Made by a program: the position numbers and the translations under genes
Assembly (NCBI RefSeq): GCF_009735685.1
Contig: NZ_WHPN01000264.1
Location: forward strand, 1-44,971
Reading direction: 5' to 3'
DNA length: 44,971 nt
Source of the DNA: Streptomyces lycii
GTDB taxonomy: Bacteria > Actinomycetota > Actinomycetes > Streptomycetales > Streptomycetaceae
Notes under the pieces: model-generated
Databases searched by the model: none
What the model saw: the letters and a program-made list of their open reading frames with translations, nothing else
What the model was told of the DNA's origin: nothing
Shown: positions 27,396-35,527 of the stretch, piece after piece
Layout of the letters: each line of letters opens with the position of its first letter
Position numbering within the stretch: the stretch's first letter is position 1

Positions 27396-28184
27396 ATGGC
27401 GAAGGCGTACGAGCGCATCGCGGACGATCTGCGCGGGCAGATCCGAACCGGTCAGCTACAGCCCGGGGCACGACTCCCCGCGGAGACGAAGCTCGTGGAG
27501 CAGTACAAGAAGAGCCTGCCGACCATCCGCCAGGCGCTGAGCACGCTGCAAGCCGAAGGGCTGATCGAGAAACAGCACGGCCGGGGCAACATCGTGCGCA
27601 AGCCGCGCCGCCTGGTGGAGCGGCGCAACGACCGGCACCAGTGGGAGAAGGACCGGGCGCGCGAGCCTGAACCCAAGCGCCGGGAGACAGGCGCCACTGA
27701 GCACGACACGGGCCTGTCTGTGTCCGATCTTGTCTTCAACGCGGAGTACCGGACCACCGAGGCCGGCCCGGATCTGGCACAGGTCTTCGGCGTTCCGGAG
27801 GGCACGCAGCTGCTCGAACGCATCTTCCGAACGAGGTACAGGGAAGAAGACGCACCGTTCAACGTGTCGCACTCGTACCTGCTCTACGACCTGGCCGCCA
27901 AGAACCCTGATCTGCTCGATGAGTCCTACGAACCCTGGCCGGGCGGCACACAGAACCAGCTGCACACGGTGGGCGTCGAGCTTGACCGCGTCGAGGAACG
28001 CGTCACGGCCCGGCCGCCGACCGTCGAGGAGATCGAGGACCTGGGCCTGACGTCCGGCACCGCCATCCTGGTCCTGCGAAAGGTGTGCATCGACATCAAC
28101 GACCGCGTGGTGGAGGTATGCGACGTGACCTTGCCGGGAGACCGAACAGAGATGGTCTTCACCACCCCACTGGCACGGTGGTGA
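27396..28184 (+). CDS. GntR/HutC-family repressor (KorSA-like)
   Basis: A 262-residue regulator: an N-terminal winged helix (about 1-70, KAYERIADDLRGQIRTGQL...LPAETKLVEQY...TIRQALSTLQAEGLIEKQHGRGNIV) and a UTRA-type effector domain (about 105-255). AICEs commonly encode a GntR protein (KorSA in pSAM2) that represses the activator, replication and transfer genes. It is divergent from the GGDEF operon with two palindromes between, so it probably represses both directions. ATG 27396 has only a weak ribosome site. The GT2 gene starts 3 bp after the stop. Confidence 0.88.
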   Translation: MAKAYERIADDLRGQIRTGQLQPGARLPAETKLVEQYKKSLPTIRQALSTLQAEGLIEKQHGRGNIVRKPRRLVERRNDRHQWEKDRAREPEPKRRETGATEHDTGLSVSDLVFNAEYRTTEAGPDLAQVFGVPEGTQLLERIFRTRYREEDAPFNVSHSYLLYDLAAKNPDLLDESYEPWPGGTQNQLHTVGVELDRVEERVTARPPTVEEIEDLGLTSGTAILVLRKVCIDINDRVVEVCDVTLPGDRTEMVFTTPLARW

Positions 28185-28186
28185 CC

Positions 28187-28957
28187 ATGACCAAGCTGAT
28201 CTCGATCGTCACCGCCGTCCACGCGCCCGGCGCCCAGCACCTACCGGACGCCTACAAATCGGTAGCCGAACAGCAGCTACCGGACGGCTGGGACTGGCAG
28301 TGGATCATCCAAGAAGACGGCGAGACGGACGCCGTTTCCGGCTGGGTGCCAGACGACCGCCGGGTCAGCTTCGCCCAGGGGCGACCGGGCGGCCCGGCCA
28401 TGGCGCGCACGATGGCGCTGTCACGCTGCGACGGCGAGTACATCAAGGTCCTGGACGCCGACGACATGCTCACCCCCGGCGCTCTCGCTCGCGATGTACA
28501 AGCCCTGTCCGGGCCGACGGGCGCCAGCTGGGCAACGTCCCGAGTGCTCGATCTCCTGCCCGACGGTTCCACGGCCGGGTTCGACCAGGACCCGCCAGAG
28601 GGCCCGATCGAGCGAGGCACCGTCCTCGAACACTGGAAGGCTCACGACTTCCGGGCTCCGGTCCACCCGGCAACGCTTTGCGTGCGACGTGACCTGCTCT
28701 TGGCCCTGGGCGGCTGGATGGCGCTGCCGGCCTCCGAGGACACCGGGCTTCTGCTGGCGCTCAACGCGGTCAGCCGCGGTTGGTTCACCGCAGAAACCGG
28801 ACTGATGTACCGGAAGTGGCCGGGGCAGATGACCGGCCAGGCAGCGCACAGCCACGAGGCTGAGCGTTCCGCGCGCATGGCGGTGATTGCAGCTCGCGCG
28901 GATGTTCTGACGGCCATTCCCGGCTGGCGGTTCGACTTGGCACCTGAAGAGCGCTGA
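28187..28957 (+). CDS. Family 2-type glycosyltransferase
   Basis: A 256-residue GT-A fold enzyme. It begins LISIVTAVHAPG (donor-site strand) and has the metal-binding DADD motif (VLDADDML, about 93-100) and an acceptor-side SEDTGLLLAL segment (about 184-193). ATG 28187 is 3 bp after the GntR stop; GTG 28181 in the same frame would overlap it. No membrane helix is visible. Glycosyltransferases paired with the GntR repressor recur in AICEs. The sugar and acceptor are unknown; modification of a surface polymer or protein to affect mating is a guess. Confidence 0.83.
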   Translation: MTKLISIVTAVHAPGAQHLPDAYKSVAEQQLPDGWDWQWIIQEDGETDAVSGWVPDDRRVSFAQGRPGGPAMARTMALSRCDGEYIKVLDADDMLTPGALARDVQALSGPTGASWATSRVLDLLPDGSTAGFDQDPPEGPIERGTVLEHWKAHDFRAPVHPATLCVRRDLLLALGGWMALPASEDTGLLLALNAVSRGWFTAETGLMYRKWPGQMTGQAAHSHEAERSARMAVIAARADVLTAIPGWRFDLAPEER

Positions 28958-29331
28958 GCGGCGGCTGTCCGGTCACGCATGGTGTAGGCCGAGAAGGGCA
29001 TCTCACGCGTCAGGGTCCACAAGTGGGTGCCTAGGGGGAGCAGGGCACACCGCTCCAGCCTTCCACGCACGACAACGCACCGCACACCGGCGACAACTGC
29101 CACCGAGGTGCGCCGCCGGACCAGGACCGAAGTCTCAGTTCCCCCGGCCTCGGCGATCCTGAGCCTGGCTGCCTCCGCCCGCGAACCGAATCCTGGTTCA
29201 CCACAACCACCACCGCTGCGGCACCGCGCCTGGCGGCCCCCCCCCACGTGAACAGCCCTGCGGGTCAATACCCGTTGCCGGACTGATAGGAACGGCTGAC
29301 GGTCGTCCCGCTGACGCTGCAGGATTGTCCT
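28958..29331. other. 374-bp gene-free stretch in the element
   Basis: Several short open frames but none with Streptomyces codon bias. It may be remnant DNA. A GCAGGAT ribosome site for the next gene is at its end. Confidence 0.45.
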
Positions 29332-29850
29332 ATGGGCCCTGCATTCAGTGACCGTGCGGACAGCGACAGTGACTGGCGTCGTTGGAGGCAGCTCGGTTAT
29401 GAGTACGACCTGCACTCCGGGCAGCCCATGGGACGGAGGCGTTGGCCTGCCGCACCCATGCCACCGCGCCGAGCCGGGATTTCTCGGCGTACCGGCGTCG
29501 AACTGTTCACGGTGGTCGCAACAGTTGCTTTGGTCCCTTTCATTCAGTCACTTGCCACACAGGCAGGAGTGCAGGTCCTGGAGAGCCTGCGGCGCAGGCG
29601 CTTGCGTCGTGCAGTGCAGCATCCGGGATTGGACCAGGTTGCCTACTTCGGCGCGAAGTCGATTCTCGTGGTCGAGGAGAGGGCCGGAGTCTCGTTCCTT
29701 GTGCCTGGAGGCCTCCCCAACGATGCCCTCGATGCGCTGACAAGGGCCGACTTGATGGCGTTGGCTGCGCCAGATCCCGAGGACGGGAAGGTTGTCATAT
29801 GGTGGGATGGCGATTCCAGGGAGTGGCGGCGATCAGTCGAGGCCGGATGA
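29332..29850 (+). CDS. Hypothetical protein with one membrane segment
   Basis: A 172-residue product: a charged N-terminus (DRADSDSDWRRWRQLGYEYDL), a hydrophobic helix at about 56-72 (VELFTVVATVALVPFI), basic residues (LRRRRLRRAV), then a small acidic C-terminal domain (YFGAKSILVVEERAGVSFLVPGG...). GCAGGAT precedes ATG 29332. GC and codon bias are weaker than in the element's core. No family recognised. Confidence 0.55.
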   Translation: MGPAFSDRADSDSDWRRWRQLGYEYDLHSGQPMGRRRWPAAPMPPRRAGISRRTGVELFTVVATVALVPFIQSLATQAGVQVLESLRRRRLRRAVQHPGLDQVAYFGAKSILVVEERAGVSFLVPGGLPNDALDALTRADLMALAAPDPEDGKVVIWWDGDSREWRRSVEAG

Positions 29851-30071
29851 ACAGCGACCGCCAGCGGCTCAACGAATGACGGGCGCGCCGCGACGCGACT
29901 CGCCTGCACACCGAGCACTTCACCACCGCTGTGTCCTCGCTTGGTGGAGACTCCGCCGCCGTACGCCTCGCTGGTCTCCACTCCCTGGCCGGCCTGGCCG
30001 ATGACGCCGCTATCCGGGACCTCGGCCGGACGTGTATCGACGTTCCTTGTGGCCCGCCCCCGGCCGTGTAA
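29847..30071 (+). pseudogene. Frameshifted remnant of a pentapeptide-repeat-type Streptomyces protein
   Basis: Translation in two frames gives NSDRQRLNE (from 29847, then a stop) and, after a frame change near 29880, LHTEHFTTAVSSLGG, DSAAVRLAGLHSLAGLADD and RTCIDVPC before TAA at 30069. This order (LNE-RFTTA-LG-AAVRLAG-Y-LAGLADD-RQTCIDVLC) is that of the N-terminal part of large Streptomyces membrane or pentapeptide-repeat proteins as I remember them. Everything downstream is missing. It marks degraded cargo at the right end. Confidence 0.6.
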
Positions 30072-30083
30072 CACGGACCCCGG

Positions 30084-30653
30084 TCAGCAACCTTCACGAT
30101 CGTCATGACCGCGCGCATCGGGCAGCAGCAGCCCTCGGGACGTGTGCTCTTCCCCCGCAAAGGCTCCACTGACCCCGAGGTCCACCCGCGCGCACTCATG
30201 GAACCGATTGATCGCCGCAAAGGCCGTGGCGTGCAGCTCGCGCCACTCCTCCAAAGTGCCGGCCACGGCACCCCGGGCCTGCCACCCGATGGCGGCCGTC
30301 GCCTCCTGTACAGCGTGAGCAGCTTCGATGACGGAGTCACCGGCGAGCATCATCACCCGTTCGAACGCCAGACCCTGCGCGGTGCTCGCGTCTGTGAGGT
30401 CCATCGTCAGCTCGTGCTCGCTCCGGGGGACGGTCCGCATCTGCTCCCGCACCTCGTACACCAAAACGGCGGCATAGATAGAAGCGCGCACCTGCCCCAC
30501 GTACGCGGAGTACGCGTCGAGCTTCTTCTCGTCCCACCGCGTCATCAGCTGACGCTCATGCCTCGCCCGCTCGATCAAATGGGTGGTGACATGAGTCGTG
30601 ATCGCTCCTAGAAGCACAGCCGCGATGGTCACCAGCTGGCCGACCGCTTCCAT
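30084..30653 (-). CDS. Conserved hypothetical protein with N-terminal membrane helix
   Basis: A 189-residue protein. An N-terminal helix (about 2-24, EAVGQLVTIAAVLLGAITTHVTTHLIERA) anchors a mainly helical cytoplasmic domain with RWDEKKLDAYSAYVGQVR (about 39-56), typical of a hypothetical family frequent in Streptomyces plasmids and genomic islands. ATG 30653 begins the conserved MEAVGQLVT. No partner or function is evident. It is the last intact gene before attR. Confidence 0.75.
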   Translation of the reverse strand: MEAVGQLVTIAAVLLGAITTHVTTHLIERARHERQLMTRWDEKKLDAYSAYVGQVRASIYAAVLVYEVREQMRTVPRSEHELTMDLTDASTAQGLAFERVMMLAGDSVIEAAHAVQEATAAIGWQARGAVAGTLEEWRELHATAFAAINRFHECARVDLGVSGAFAGEEHTSRGLLLPDARGHDDREGC

Positions 30654-31062
30654 TCGTCCCCCGCTCGCCCCGGCAACTCGGCCGCACGATCCTAGGGGGT
30701 GCTCACGGTCAGTGCCCGGCTCACTCCCGCATCATGCTCAGGTACAAGCGGCTGCAACACTCAGGGGCGTCACACCTGTCGCACTGTCGCGCCATACCTA
30801 TGACCTGCGGAAAGCAGCGCGGCTTGAAGGCGGCGAGGCGTCACACCCAGGTGTTACAGCCCACCCGGCTTGCCGGGTGCGGAGAAGGGGCGCAGCCGCT
30901 GTGCGGCTCCCTCTCGTGCTGTGGCCCGTCTCAGTTCCCGTCTCATTCATGGACGTCCAGAGCCGTTCATCCGCGTACAGGGGAGGCCGACGGGTCCGGC
31001 TCCCGCACAGGTGTGAACGGGGATGAACACCGCCGGACAGCGTCCGGAACCGTTCGAACAAA
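30654..31062. other. Gene-free right end of the element
   Basis: Inside attR. It contains a short hairpin, CACCCGG-CTTG-CCGGGTG at 30862-30879, and a small palindrome ACACCCAGGTGT just before it. These could be integrase/excisionase arm sites or a terminator. No gene is supported. Confidence 0.45.
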
Positions 31063-31119
31063 CCTCGAAAGCGAGTGAGGGGGCAACTCCTCCGTGGGTT
31101 CAAATCCCACCGCTACCGC
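31063..31119. repeat. attR (57-bp direct repeat; partial tRNA-Ser 3' half)
   Basis: A perfect copy of 15170-15226, containing the anticodon loop, variable arm, T-arm and acceptor 3' strand of tRNA-Ser(CGA). The 5' half is absent, so it is not a functional tRNA. Confidence 0.93.
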
Positions 31120-31123
31120 TCTT

Positions 31124-31160
31124 CGCGAAGGGCCCCGCCGGTGCGGCGGGGCCCTTCGCG
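31124..31160 (+). terminator. Displaced original terminator of tRNA-Ser(CGA)
   Basis: A perfect 16-bp stem (CGCGAAGGGCCCCGCC arm) with a 5-nt loop, 5 bp after attR. Before insertion it would have followed the tRNA directly. Confidence 0.78.
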
Positions 31161-31323
31161 CGTCTCCGTCCGCGACGCCGCCGCCCCGTCCACGGCGCCG
31201 GTCCGTTGATCCCGCGGTTCCCCGCCACGTACGCTCGGTCCGCCCGCGGCGCACGTGCGGATACACTCACGCGACTGCTCAGGGGGCAGACCGCGTAAGG
31301 CTGGAGCAGGGAGGCCACTCGCC

Positions 31324-31488
31324 ATGGCGCAGGCGAAGAAGATCGGCGTGTACATACTCATCGTGTTCGTGCTGTACACGATCATCACGTCGCCCGGCCG
31401 CGCCACCGACCTCGTCGGAGTGGCCTTCGAATCGATATCCAGCGCGGCGCAGGGAGTCGGCGAGTTCATGTCCGAGCTGGTCAACTGA
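31324..31488 (+). CDS. Small conserved membrane protein
   Basis: A 54-residue protein: MAQAKKIG, one transmembrane helix (about 8-24, VYILIVFVLYTIITSPG) and an amphipathic tail (LVGVAFESISSAAQGVGEFMSELVN). The ribosome site AGGGAGG lies 9 nt before ATG 31324. This is the first chromosomal gene after the element and is part of the conserved stretch leading to the sigma factors. Function unknown. Confidence 0.78.
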   Translation: MAQAKKIGVYILIVFVLYTIITSPGRATDLVGVAFESISSAAQGVGEFMSELVN

Positions 31489-31628
31489 CACCGGTCGCCG
31501 GCCACCGCCGCCCCGGCACCCACCGGGCCGGCACCGACCGGGCCCGTGCACCCCGCCCCGGCACACCCCGTCCCGCACACCCCGAGCAGCCCCGCACCGG
31601 GCCACCGCGCGCCCGCTAGGAGACTCCC

Positions 31629-31922
31629 GTGATCCGCCACCTGGTCCTCTTCAAGCTCAACGACGGCGTGACCCGTGACGACCCCCGGGTCCTCGCCGGG
31701 GTCAAGGCGTTCGAGGAGCTGGGCGGGCTCGTACCGGAGCTGGCGTCCTGGGAGTGCGCCTGGAACATCACGGACCGGCCGATCGCCTACGACTACGCGA
31801 TCAACTGCACCGTCGCCGACACCGCCGCCCTCCAGCGCTATCTGGACCACCCGGCGCATCAGGCGGGGGTCGCCCTGTGGCGCGAGTTCGCCACCTGGGT
31901 GATCGCCGACTACGGGATCTGA
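31629..31922 (+). CDS. Dabb (stress-responsive alpha/beta barrel) protein
   Basis: A 97-residue protein with the Dabb pattern: MIRHLVLFKL first strand, WECAWNI and YDYAINCTV strands, and YLDHPAHQAGV helix. Dabb proteins form dimeric ferredoxin-like barrels; some are stress-induced and some are cyclases of polyketide or terpenoid pathways. GTG 31629 follows AGGAG at 31618-31622. It lies upstream of the sigma genes, in line with, but not proof of, a stress role. Confidence 0.88.
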   Translation: MIRHLVLFKLNDGVTRDDPRVLAGVKAFEELGGLVPELASWECAWNITDRPIAYDYAINCTVADTAALQRYLDHPAHQAGVALWREFATWVIADYGI

Positions 31923-32053
31923 CCCCCCGCCACGCCCCTCGAACAGCCACAACAGGCCCCGGACACGGTGTGGTCCGGTGCTTGCACAGAGTGCACATGT
32001 CTTGTGATGCTATGACCGCTTTTGCCATGTGTTGAACTCTGTGAAGGGGTGGC

Positions 32054-32884
32054 ATGACCGCTTCGGCCCGCACTGCACCCGTGACGCCCTTCCGGAGCGA
32101 CGCCGGCCGGGCCCGGGAGAAGCGCGCCGCCGACACCCGTGCCCTCACCCAGGTCCTCTTCGAGCAGCTCTCCGGGCTCACCCCGGGCAGCGCGGAGCAC
32201 GCCCGCGTGCGCAGCGCCCTGATCGAGGTGAACCTCCCCCTCGTGCGGTACGCCGCCGCCCGCTTCCGCAGCCGCAGCGAGCCGATGGAGGACGTCGTCC
32301 AGGTCGGCACCATCGGCCTCATCAACGCCATCGACCGGTTCGACCCGGAGCGCGGCGTGCAGTTCCCCACCTTCGCGATGCCGACCGTCATCGGGGAGAT
32401 CAAGCGGTACTTCCGGGACAACGTGCGCACCGTCCACGTACCGCGCCGGCTGCACGAGTTGTGGGTGCAGGTGAACGGGGCCACCGAGGACCTGACCGTG
32501 CTGCACGGCCGGTCCCCGACGACCGCGGAGATCGCCGAGCGGCTGAAGATCCCGGAGGAGGACGTGCTCGCCTGCATCGAGGCCGGCCGGTCCTACCACG
32601 CCGCCTCGCTGGAGGCCGCGCAGGAGGGCGACGGGCTGCCCGGGCTGGTCGACCGGCTCGGCTACGAGGACCCGGCGCTGGCCGGGGTGGAGCACCGCGA
32701 CCTCGTACGGCATCTGCTCGTCCAGCTCCCGGAGCGCGAGCAGCGCATCCTGATGCTCCGTTACTACAACAACCTGACGCAGTCGCAGATCAGCGCGGAG
32801 CTCGGGGTCTCGCAGATGCACGTGTCCCGGCTGCTGTCCCGGAGCTTCGCCCGGCTCCGATCCGCAAATCGAATCGACACATAG
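32054..32884 (+). CDS. sigF: SigB-family RNA polymerase sigma factor, SigF-like
   Basis: A 276-residue sigma factor with regions 2, 3 and 4: [38 protein letters not shown] (2.1-2.3), [19 protein letters not shown] (2.4), and [19 protein letters not shown] (4.2). It belongs to the SigB/F/G/N group of Streptomyces. Position next to a second paralogue and the tadA block suggests SigF (spore maturation) as in S. coelicolor; the specific name is inferred from order. ATG 32054 sits in GAAGGGGTGGCATG, the same start context as the next gene. No anti-sigma or anti-anti-sigma gene is adjacent, so control is in trans. Confidence 0.85.
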   Translation: MTASARTAPVTPFRSDAGRAREKRAADTRALTQVLFEQLSGLTPGSAEHARVRSALIEVNLPLVRYAAARFRSRSEPMEDVVQVGTIGLINAIDRFDPERGVQFPTFAMPTVIGEIKRYFRDNVRTVHVPRRLHELWVQVNGATEDLTVLHGRSPTTAEIAERLKIPEEDVLACIEAGRSYHAASLEAAQEGDGLPGLVDRLGYEDPALAGVEHRDLVRHLLVQLPEREQRILMLRYYNNLTQSQISAELGVSQMHVSRLLSRSFARLRSANRIDT

Positions 32885-32978
32885 CCGGAAAGAGGGATCT
32901 TCCGGGCTGCTTCCTGCACTAATAAATCGACAAGGCGCTACAGCGTGTTGCCGACATGTGACATTCTGCTGGAACCGC

Positions 32979-33004
32979 GTTTGGCGCGGCTCCTGTTCCG
33001 GTAT
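32979..33004 (+). promoter_or_regulatory. Candidate SigB-type promoter of the downstream sigma gene
   Basis: GTTT (32979-32982), a 16-bp spacer and CGGTAT (32999-33004), resembling the GTTT/GGGTAT promoters used by Streptomyces SigB-family factors. It would let one paralogue drive the other. By inspection only. Confidence 0.45.
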
Positions 33005-33073
33005 TCAGGTGAAGGCTGCATTCCTCATCCGGGGAAGGCCGCTGCGACCCGTCCGCATCCTCAAGGGGGTGGC

Positions 33074-33907
33074 ATGTCCGTAGAACTGGGCAGCTCGAAG
33101 GTGCTCATCAACGACGCACCGCACGTTTCCGACGACTGCGCCGCCATCGACACCCGCACCCTCTCCCGCTCCCTCTTCCTGCGGCTGGCCACCCTCGACC
33201 AGGACAGTCCCGAACGGACGTATGTCCGCGACACCCTGATCGAGCTGAACCTCCCTCTCGTCCGGTACGCCGCGGCCCGCTTCCGCAGCCGCAACGAGCC
33301 GATGGAGGACATCGTCCAGGTCGGCACCATCGGCCTGATCAAGGCGATCGACCGGTTCGACAGCGAACGCGGCGTCGAGTTCCCGACGTTCGCCATGCCG
33401 ACCGTGGTGGGCGAGATCAAGCGGTTCTTCCGCGACACCAGCTGGTCGGTGCGGGTCCCGCGCCGGCTCCAGGAGCTGCGGCTCGCGCTGACGAAGGCCA
33501 GCGACGAACTCGCGCAGCAGCTCGACCGCTCCCCGACGGTCGCCGAGCTATCCGCCCGGCTCGGCGTCTCCGAGGAGGACGTCGTCGACGGTCTGGCCGT
33601 GGGCAACGCCTACACCGCCAGCTCGCTGGACTCCCCCGCCGCCGAGGAGGACGGCGCCGAGGGCTCCCTCGCGGACCGGCTGGGGTACGAGGACACCGCG
33701 CTGGAGGGCGTGGAGTACCGCGAGTCCCTCAAGCCGCTGCTCGCCAAACTCCCGCCCCGGGAGCGGCAGATCATCATGCTCCGCTTCTTCGCGAACATGA
33801 CGCAGTCGCAGATCGGCGAGGAGGTCGGCATCTCGCAGATGCACGTCTCCCGGCTGCTCACGCGCACCCTCGCCCAGCTGCGCGAGGGCCTGGTCGCGGA
33901 GGACTGA
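33074..33907 (+). CDS. sigN: SigB-family RNA polymerase sigma factor, SigN-like
   Basis: A 277-residue paralogue of the preceding sigma factor, closely similar through regions 2-4 ([62 protein letters not shown]). ATG 33074 is in CAAGGGGGTGGCATG. The name SigN follows gene order known in S. coelicolor, where SigN acts in the subapical stem of aerial hyphae; it remains an inference. The 189-bp gap to the first gene has a possible SigB-type promoter, so the two may be expressed separately. Confidence 0.83.
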   Translation: MSVELGSSKVLINDAPHVSDDCAAIDTRTLSRSLFLRLATLDQDSPERTYVRDTLIELNLPLVRYAAARFRSRNEPMEDIVQVGTIGLIKAIDRFDSERGVEFPTFAMPTVVGEIKRFFRDTSWSVRVPRRLQELRLALTKASDELAQQLDRSPTVAELSARLGVSEEDVVDGLAVGNAYTASSLDSPAAEEDGAEGSLADRLGYEDTALEGVEYRESLKPLLAKLPPRERQIIMLRFFANMTQSQIGEEVGISQMHVSRLLTRTLAQLREGLVAED

Positions 33908-33909
33908 CG

Positions 33910-34008
33910 GAGAAGCGGCCGAGAAGCGGCCGAGAAGCGGCCGAGAAGCGGCCGAGGAGCGGCCGAGGAGCGGCCGAGGAGCGGCTGAGAAACAGCCGAG
34001 GAGCGACA
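33910..34008. repeat. Nine-copy 11-bp tandem repeat after sigN
   Basis: Consecutive 11-bp units GAGAAGCGGCC (four), GAGGAGCGGCC (two), GAGGAGCGGCT and two degenerate ones. They start 3 bp past the sigN stop. The period is close to one helical turn. Confidence 0.9.
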
Positions 34009-34033
34009 AGAGCTGACGGACTGAGCGAGCACT

Positions 34034-34070
34034 GACGGGCGGCGGCCGGGAACACCGGCCGCCGCCCGTC
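34034..34070 (+). terminator. Terminator downstream of sigN
   Basis: A perfect 16-bp stem (GACGGGCGGCGGCCGG with its complement) and 5-nt loop. Confidence 0.8.
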
Positions 34071-34377
34071 ACAGCAACGGCGGAAGGCCGCGGACAGCGG
34101 TCCGCCCGGCTTTCCCGCACCGATCGTCACGGCACTCACGGCACTCACGGCACCGCGCCGGGCACGGCACCGGGGAGGGCACGGCGACGCGGCGGCCGCG
34201 TGTGTTCACGGTCGCCGCTCACGGAGGCGTCGCACCGGGACGCCGCGGAGCCACGGCGCACGGGGCCACGGCGCACGGGGAGCCACCCGGGTATGCCCCC
34301 CGGATGCCGCGCACAGCGGGTCTCGCCCGGCGGACGGCTCGTGGCGTCGGCGTCACACCGGCCACACCGGCCGACCG

Positions 34378-34468
34378 CTCACGGCACACGGCACAGCCGC
34401 CGACAGCTCACGGCACACACGGCACAGCCGCCGACAGCTCACGGCACACACGGCACAGCCGCCGGCCG
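34378..34468. repeat. Three-copy 29-31-bp tandem repeat
   Basis: Three head-to-tail units beginning CTCACGGCACA and ending near CAGCCGCCGACAG at 34378, 34407 and 34438. They form part of the 700-bp gene-free stretch between sigN and the small gene at 34609, which also has short ACGGCACTC and GGGCACCGG repeats and nothing else I can support. Confidence 0.82.
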
Positions 34469-34608
34469 CTCACGGCGGACGGCACACAGCAGGCGCCACA
34501 ACAGGCGCGCCCGCACCGGGCACCGGTACCGGGCACCGGGCATCCGCTACCGGGGCACCGCGCATCGGCGTACGGACGCGGTCCGGCCCGCCGCCCCCGC
34601 GCCCCGGC

Positions 34609-34806
34609 TCAGGACAGGGCGAGCCAGACCACCGCGGCGACGACCACGACGGCGACGACGACACCGGCGATCAGCCCGGTGCGGGGGCGGGACGCGGCGG
34701 GGGCCGCCTGCCGCTGGGGACCGCCCTCGTCGACGAAGGCGCGGAACATCTGGGTGCTGCCGGCCGGGTCGTGGTTGCCCGCGGGACCGTGGGGGTTGTT
34801 CGTCAT
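34609..34806 (-). CDS. Small tail-anchored membrane protein
   Basis: A 65-residue protein with a soluble N-terminus (MTNNPHGPAGNHDPAGSTQM, then FRAFVDEGG) and a C-terminal transmembrane helix (about 45-63, LIAGVVVAVVVVAAVVWLAL) with almost no residues after it. ATG 34806 begins the conserved MTNNPHGPAG; the frame continues upstream only through intergenic DNA. It is divergent from the MarR operon. Function unknown. Confidence 0.72.
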   Translation of the reverse strand: MTNNPHGPAGNHDPAGSTQMFRAFVDEGGPQRQAAPAASRPRTGLIAGVVVAVVVVAAVVWLALS

Positions 34807-34995
34807 GGGCGGGACCCTAGCGAACCGGCGGTTCCGCCCCAACCCCCGGGTAACCGGTCCGCTGCGCTTGCCCGCGGGCCCGCGTGCGCAAAAGCCCGGG
34901 TCAGAGCACTTGACCCGGCATGTGGGGAAGCTTTTGCCGTCCTTTACCCTGAACCCGACCCATTCATTTGCCTTCAGCAACCAACAGCTTCTATC

Positions 34996-35010
34996 GTTGC
35001 TCTAAGCAAC
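34996..35010. promoter_or_regulatory. Probable MarR operator
   Basis: GTTGC-TCTAA-GCAAC, an inverted repeat 17 bp before the MarR GTG start and in the size range of MarR-family sites. It is likely an autoregulatory operator for the MarR-MFS-YceI operon. Confidence 0.62.
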
Positions 35011-35027
35011 TTAATGACGGAGGTGTC

Positions 35028-35510
35028 GTGGCCGAGCAGAGTCAGTACGAGGAGCTGGCCCGCCAACTCAGAGGGGTCGGCGCGGTGAAGCGCGACCTCG
35101 CCCGCAGCCTCCCCCAGGAGTGCTCGTCCGGTTCGGCCGCCGTACTGGCGCTGCTGCACCACCACGGGCAGATGCGGATGAGCCGGCTCGCCGAGCTGCT
35201 GACCATCGACATGTCCGTGACCAGCAGGCACGTCGCCCACGCCGCGGACCGCGGCTGGCTGGAACGGCAGCCGGACCCGCTCGACAAGCGGTCCCGGCTG
35301 CTGTCCATCAGCCCGGCCGGCTCGGAACTCCTCCGGGAGATCTCCGACCGTTACGTGGACATGCTGAGCGACACCCTCAAGGACTGGTCCGACGAGGACG
35401 TCGGCCGGCTCACCGAACTGCTCGCCCGGCTGCACAACAGCTTCGGCGACTGCCGCTCGCGCGGCGGACGTCAGCTGCCCGAGGCCCCGACCAGCCGAAC
35501 ACCAGCGTGA
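35028..35510 (+). CDS. MarR-family transcriptional regulator
   Basis: A 160-residue winged-helix regulator: AVLALLHHHGQMRMSRLAELLTIDMSVTSRHVAHAADRGWLERQPDPLDKRSRLLSISPAG is the classic MarR DNA-binding domain with its DKRS wing. GTG 35028 starts AEQSQYEELAR; GGAGG at 35019-35023 is only 4 nt away, tight but plausible. The MFS exporter gene follows after 17 bp. MarR repressors next to DHA2 exporters usually respond to the exported compound. Confidence 0.9.
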   Translation: MAEQSQYEELARQLRGVGAVKRDLARSLPQECSSGSAAVLALLHHHGQMRMSRLAELLTIDMSVTSRHVAHAADRGWLERQPDPLDKRSRLLSISPAGSELLREISDRYVDMLSDTLKDWSDEDVGRLTELLARLHNSFGDCRSRGGRQLPEAPTSRTPA

Positions 35511-35527
35511 AGAAGAAAAGGAACCGA

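Larger units (their letters stand above)
15170..31119. mobile_element. Integrated actinomycete ICE (AICE) in tRNA-Ser(CGA)
   Basis: An approximately 15.9-kb element bounded by 57-bp identical direct repeats (att). It encodes int and xis, replication genes (AAA ATPase and Prim-Pol), a single TraB/FtsK-type DNA translocase, small spread-like proteins, a GntR/HutC repressor and cargo (GGDEF, DUF2637, C5 methyltransferase, HNH, GT2, membrane proteins). This layout is that of AICEs, which excise, replicate by their own initiator and move as double-stranded DNA between mycelia. It separates tadA from the sigma-factor block that is normally close by. The right end looks decayed; the core modules look intact apart from the methyltransferase. 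Confidence 0.93.

Noticed and set aside
31063..31119. Second functional tRNA-Ser
   Set aside because: Only the 3' half is present; the acceptor 5' strand and D-arm are missing. It is attR.
33548..34148. Minus-strand frames rich in LLGRSSAAPRPL repeats after sigN
   Set aside because: They come from the 11-bp tandem repeat and the sigN antisense; there is no ribosome site or conserved domain.
34378..34468. Possible CRISPR array (three about 30-bp repeats)
   Set aside because: The units are directly abutting with no unique spacers and no cas genes; it is a plain tandem repeat.
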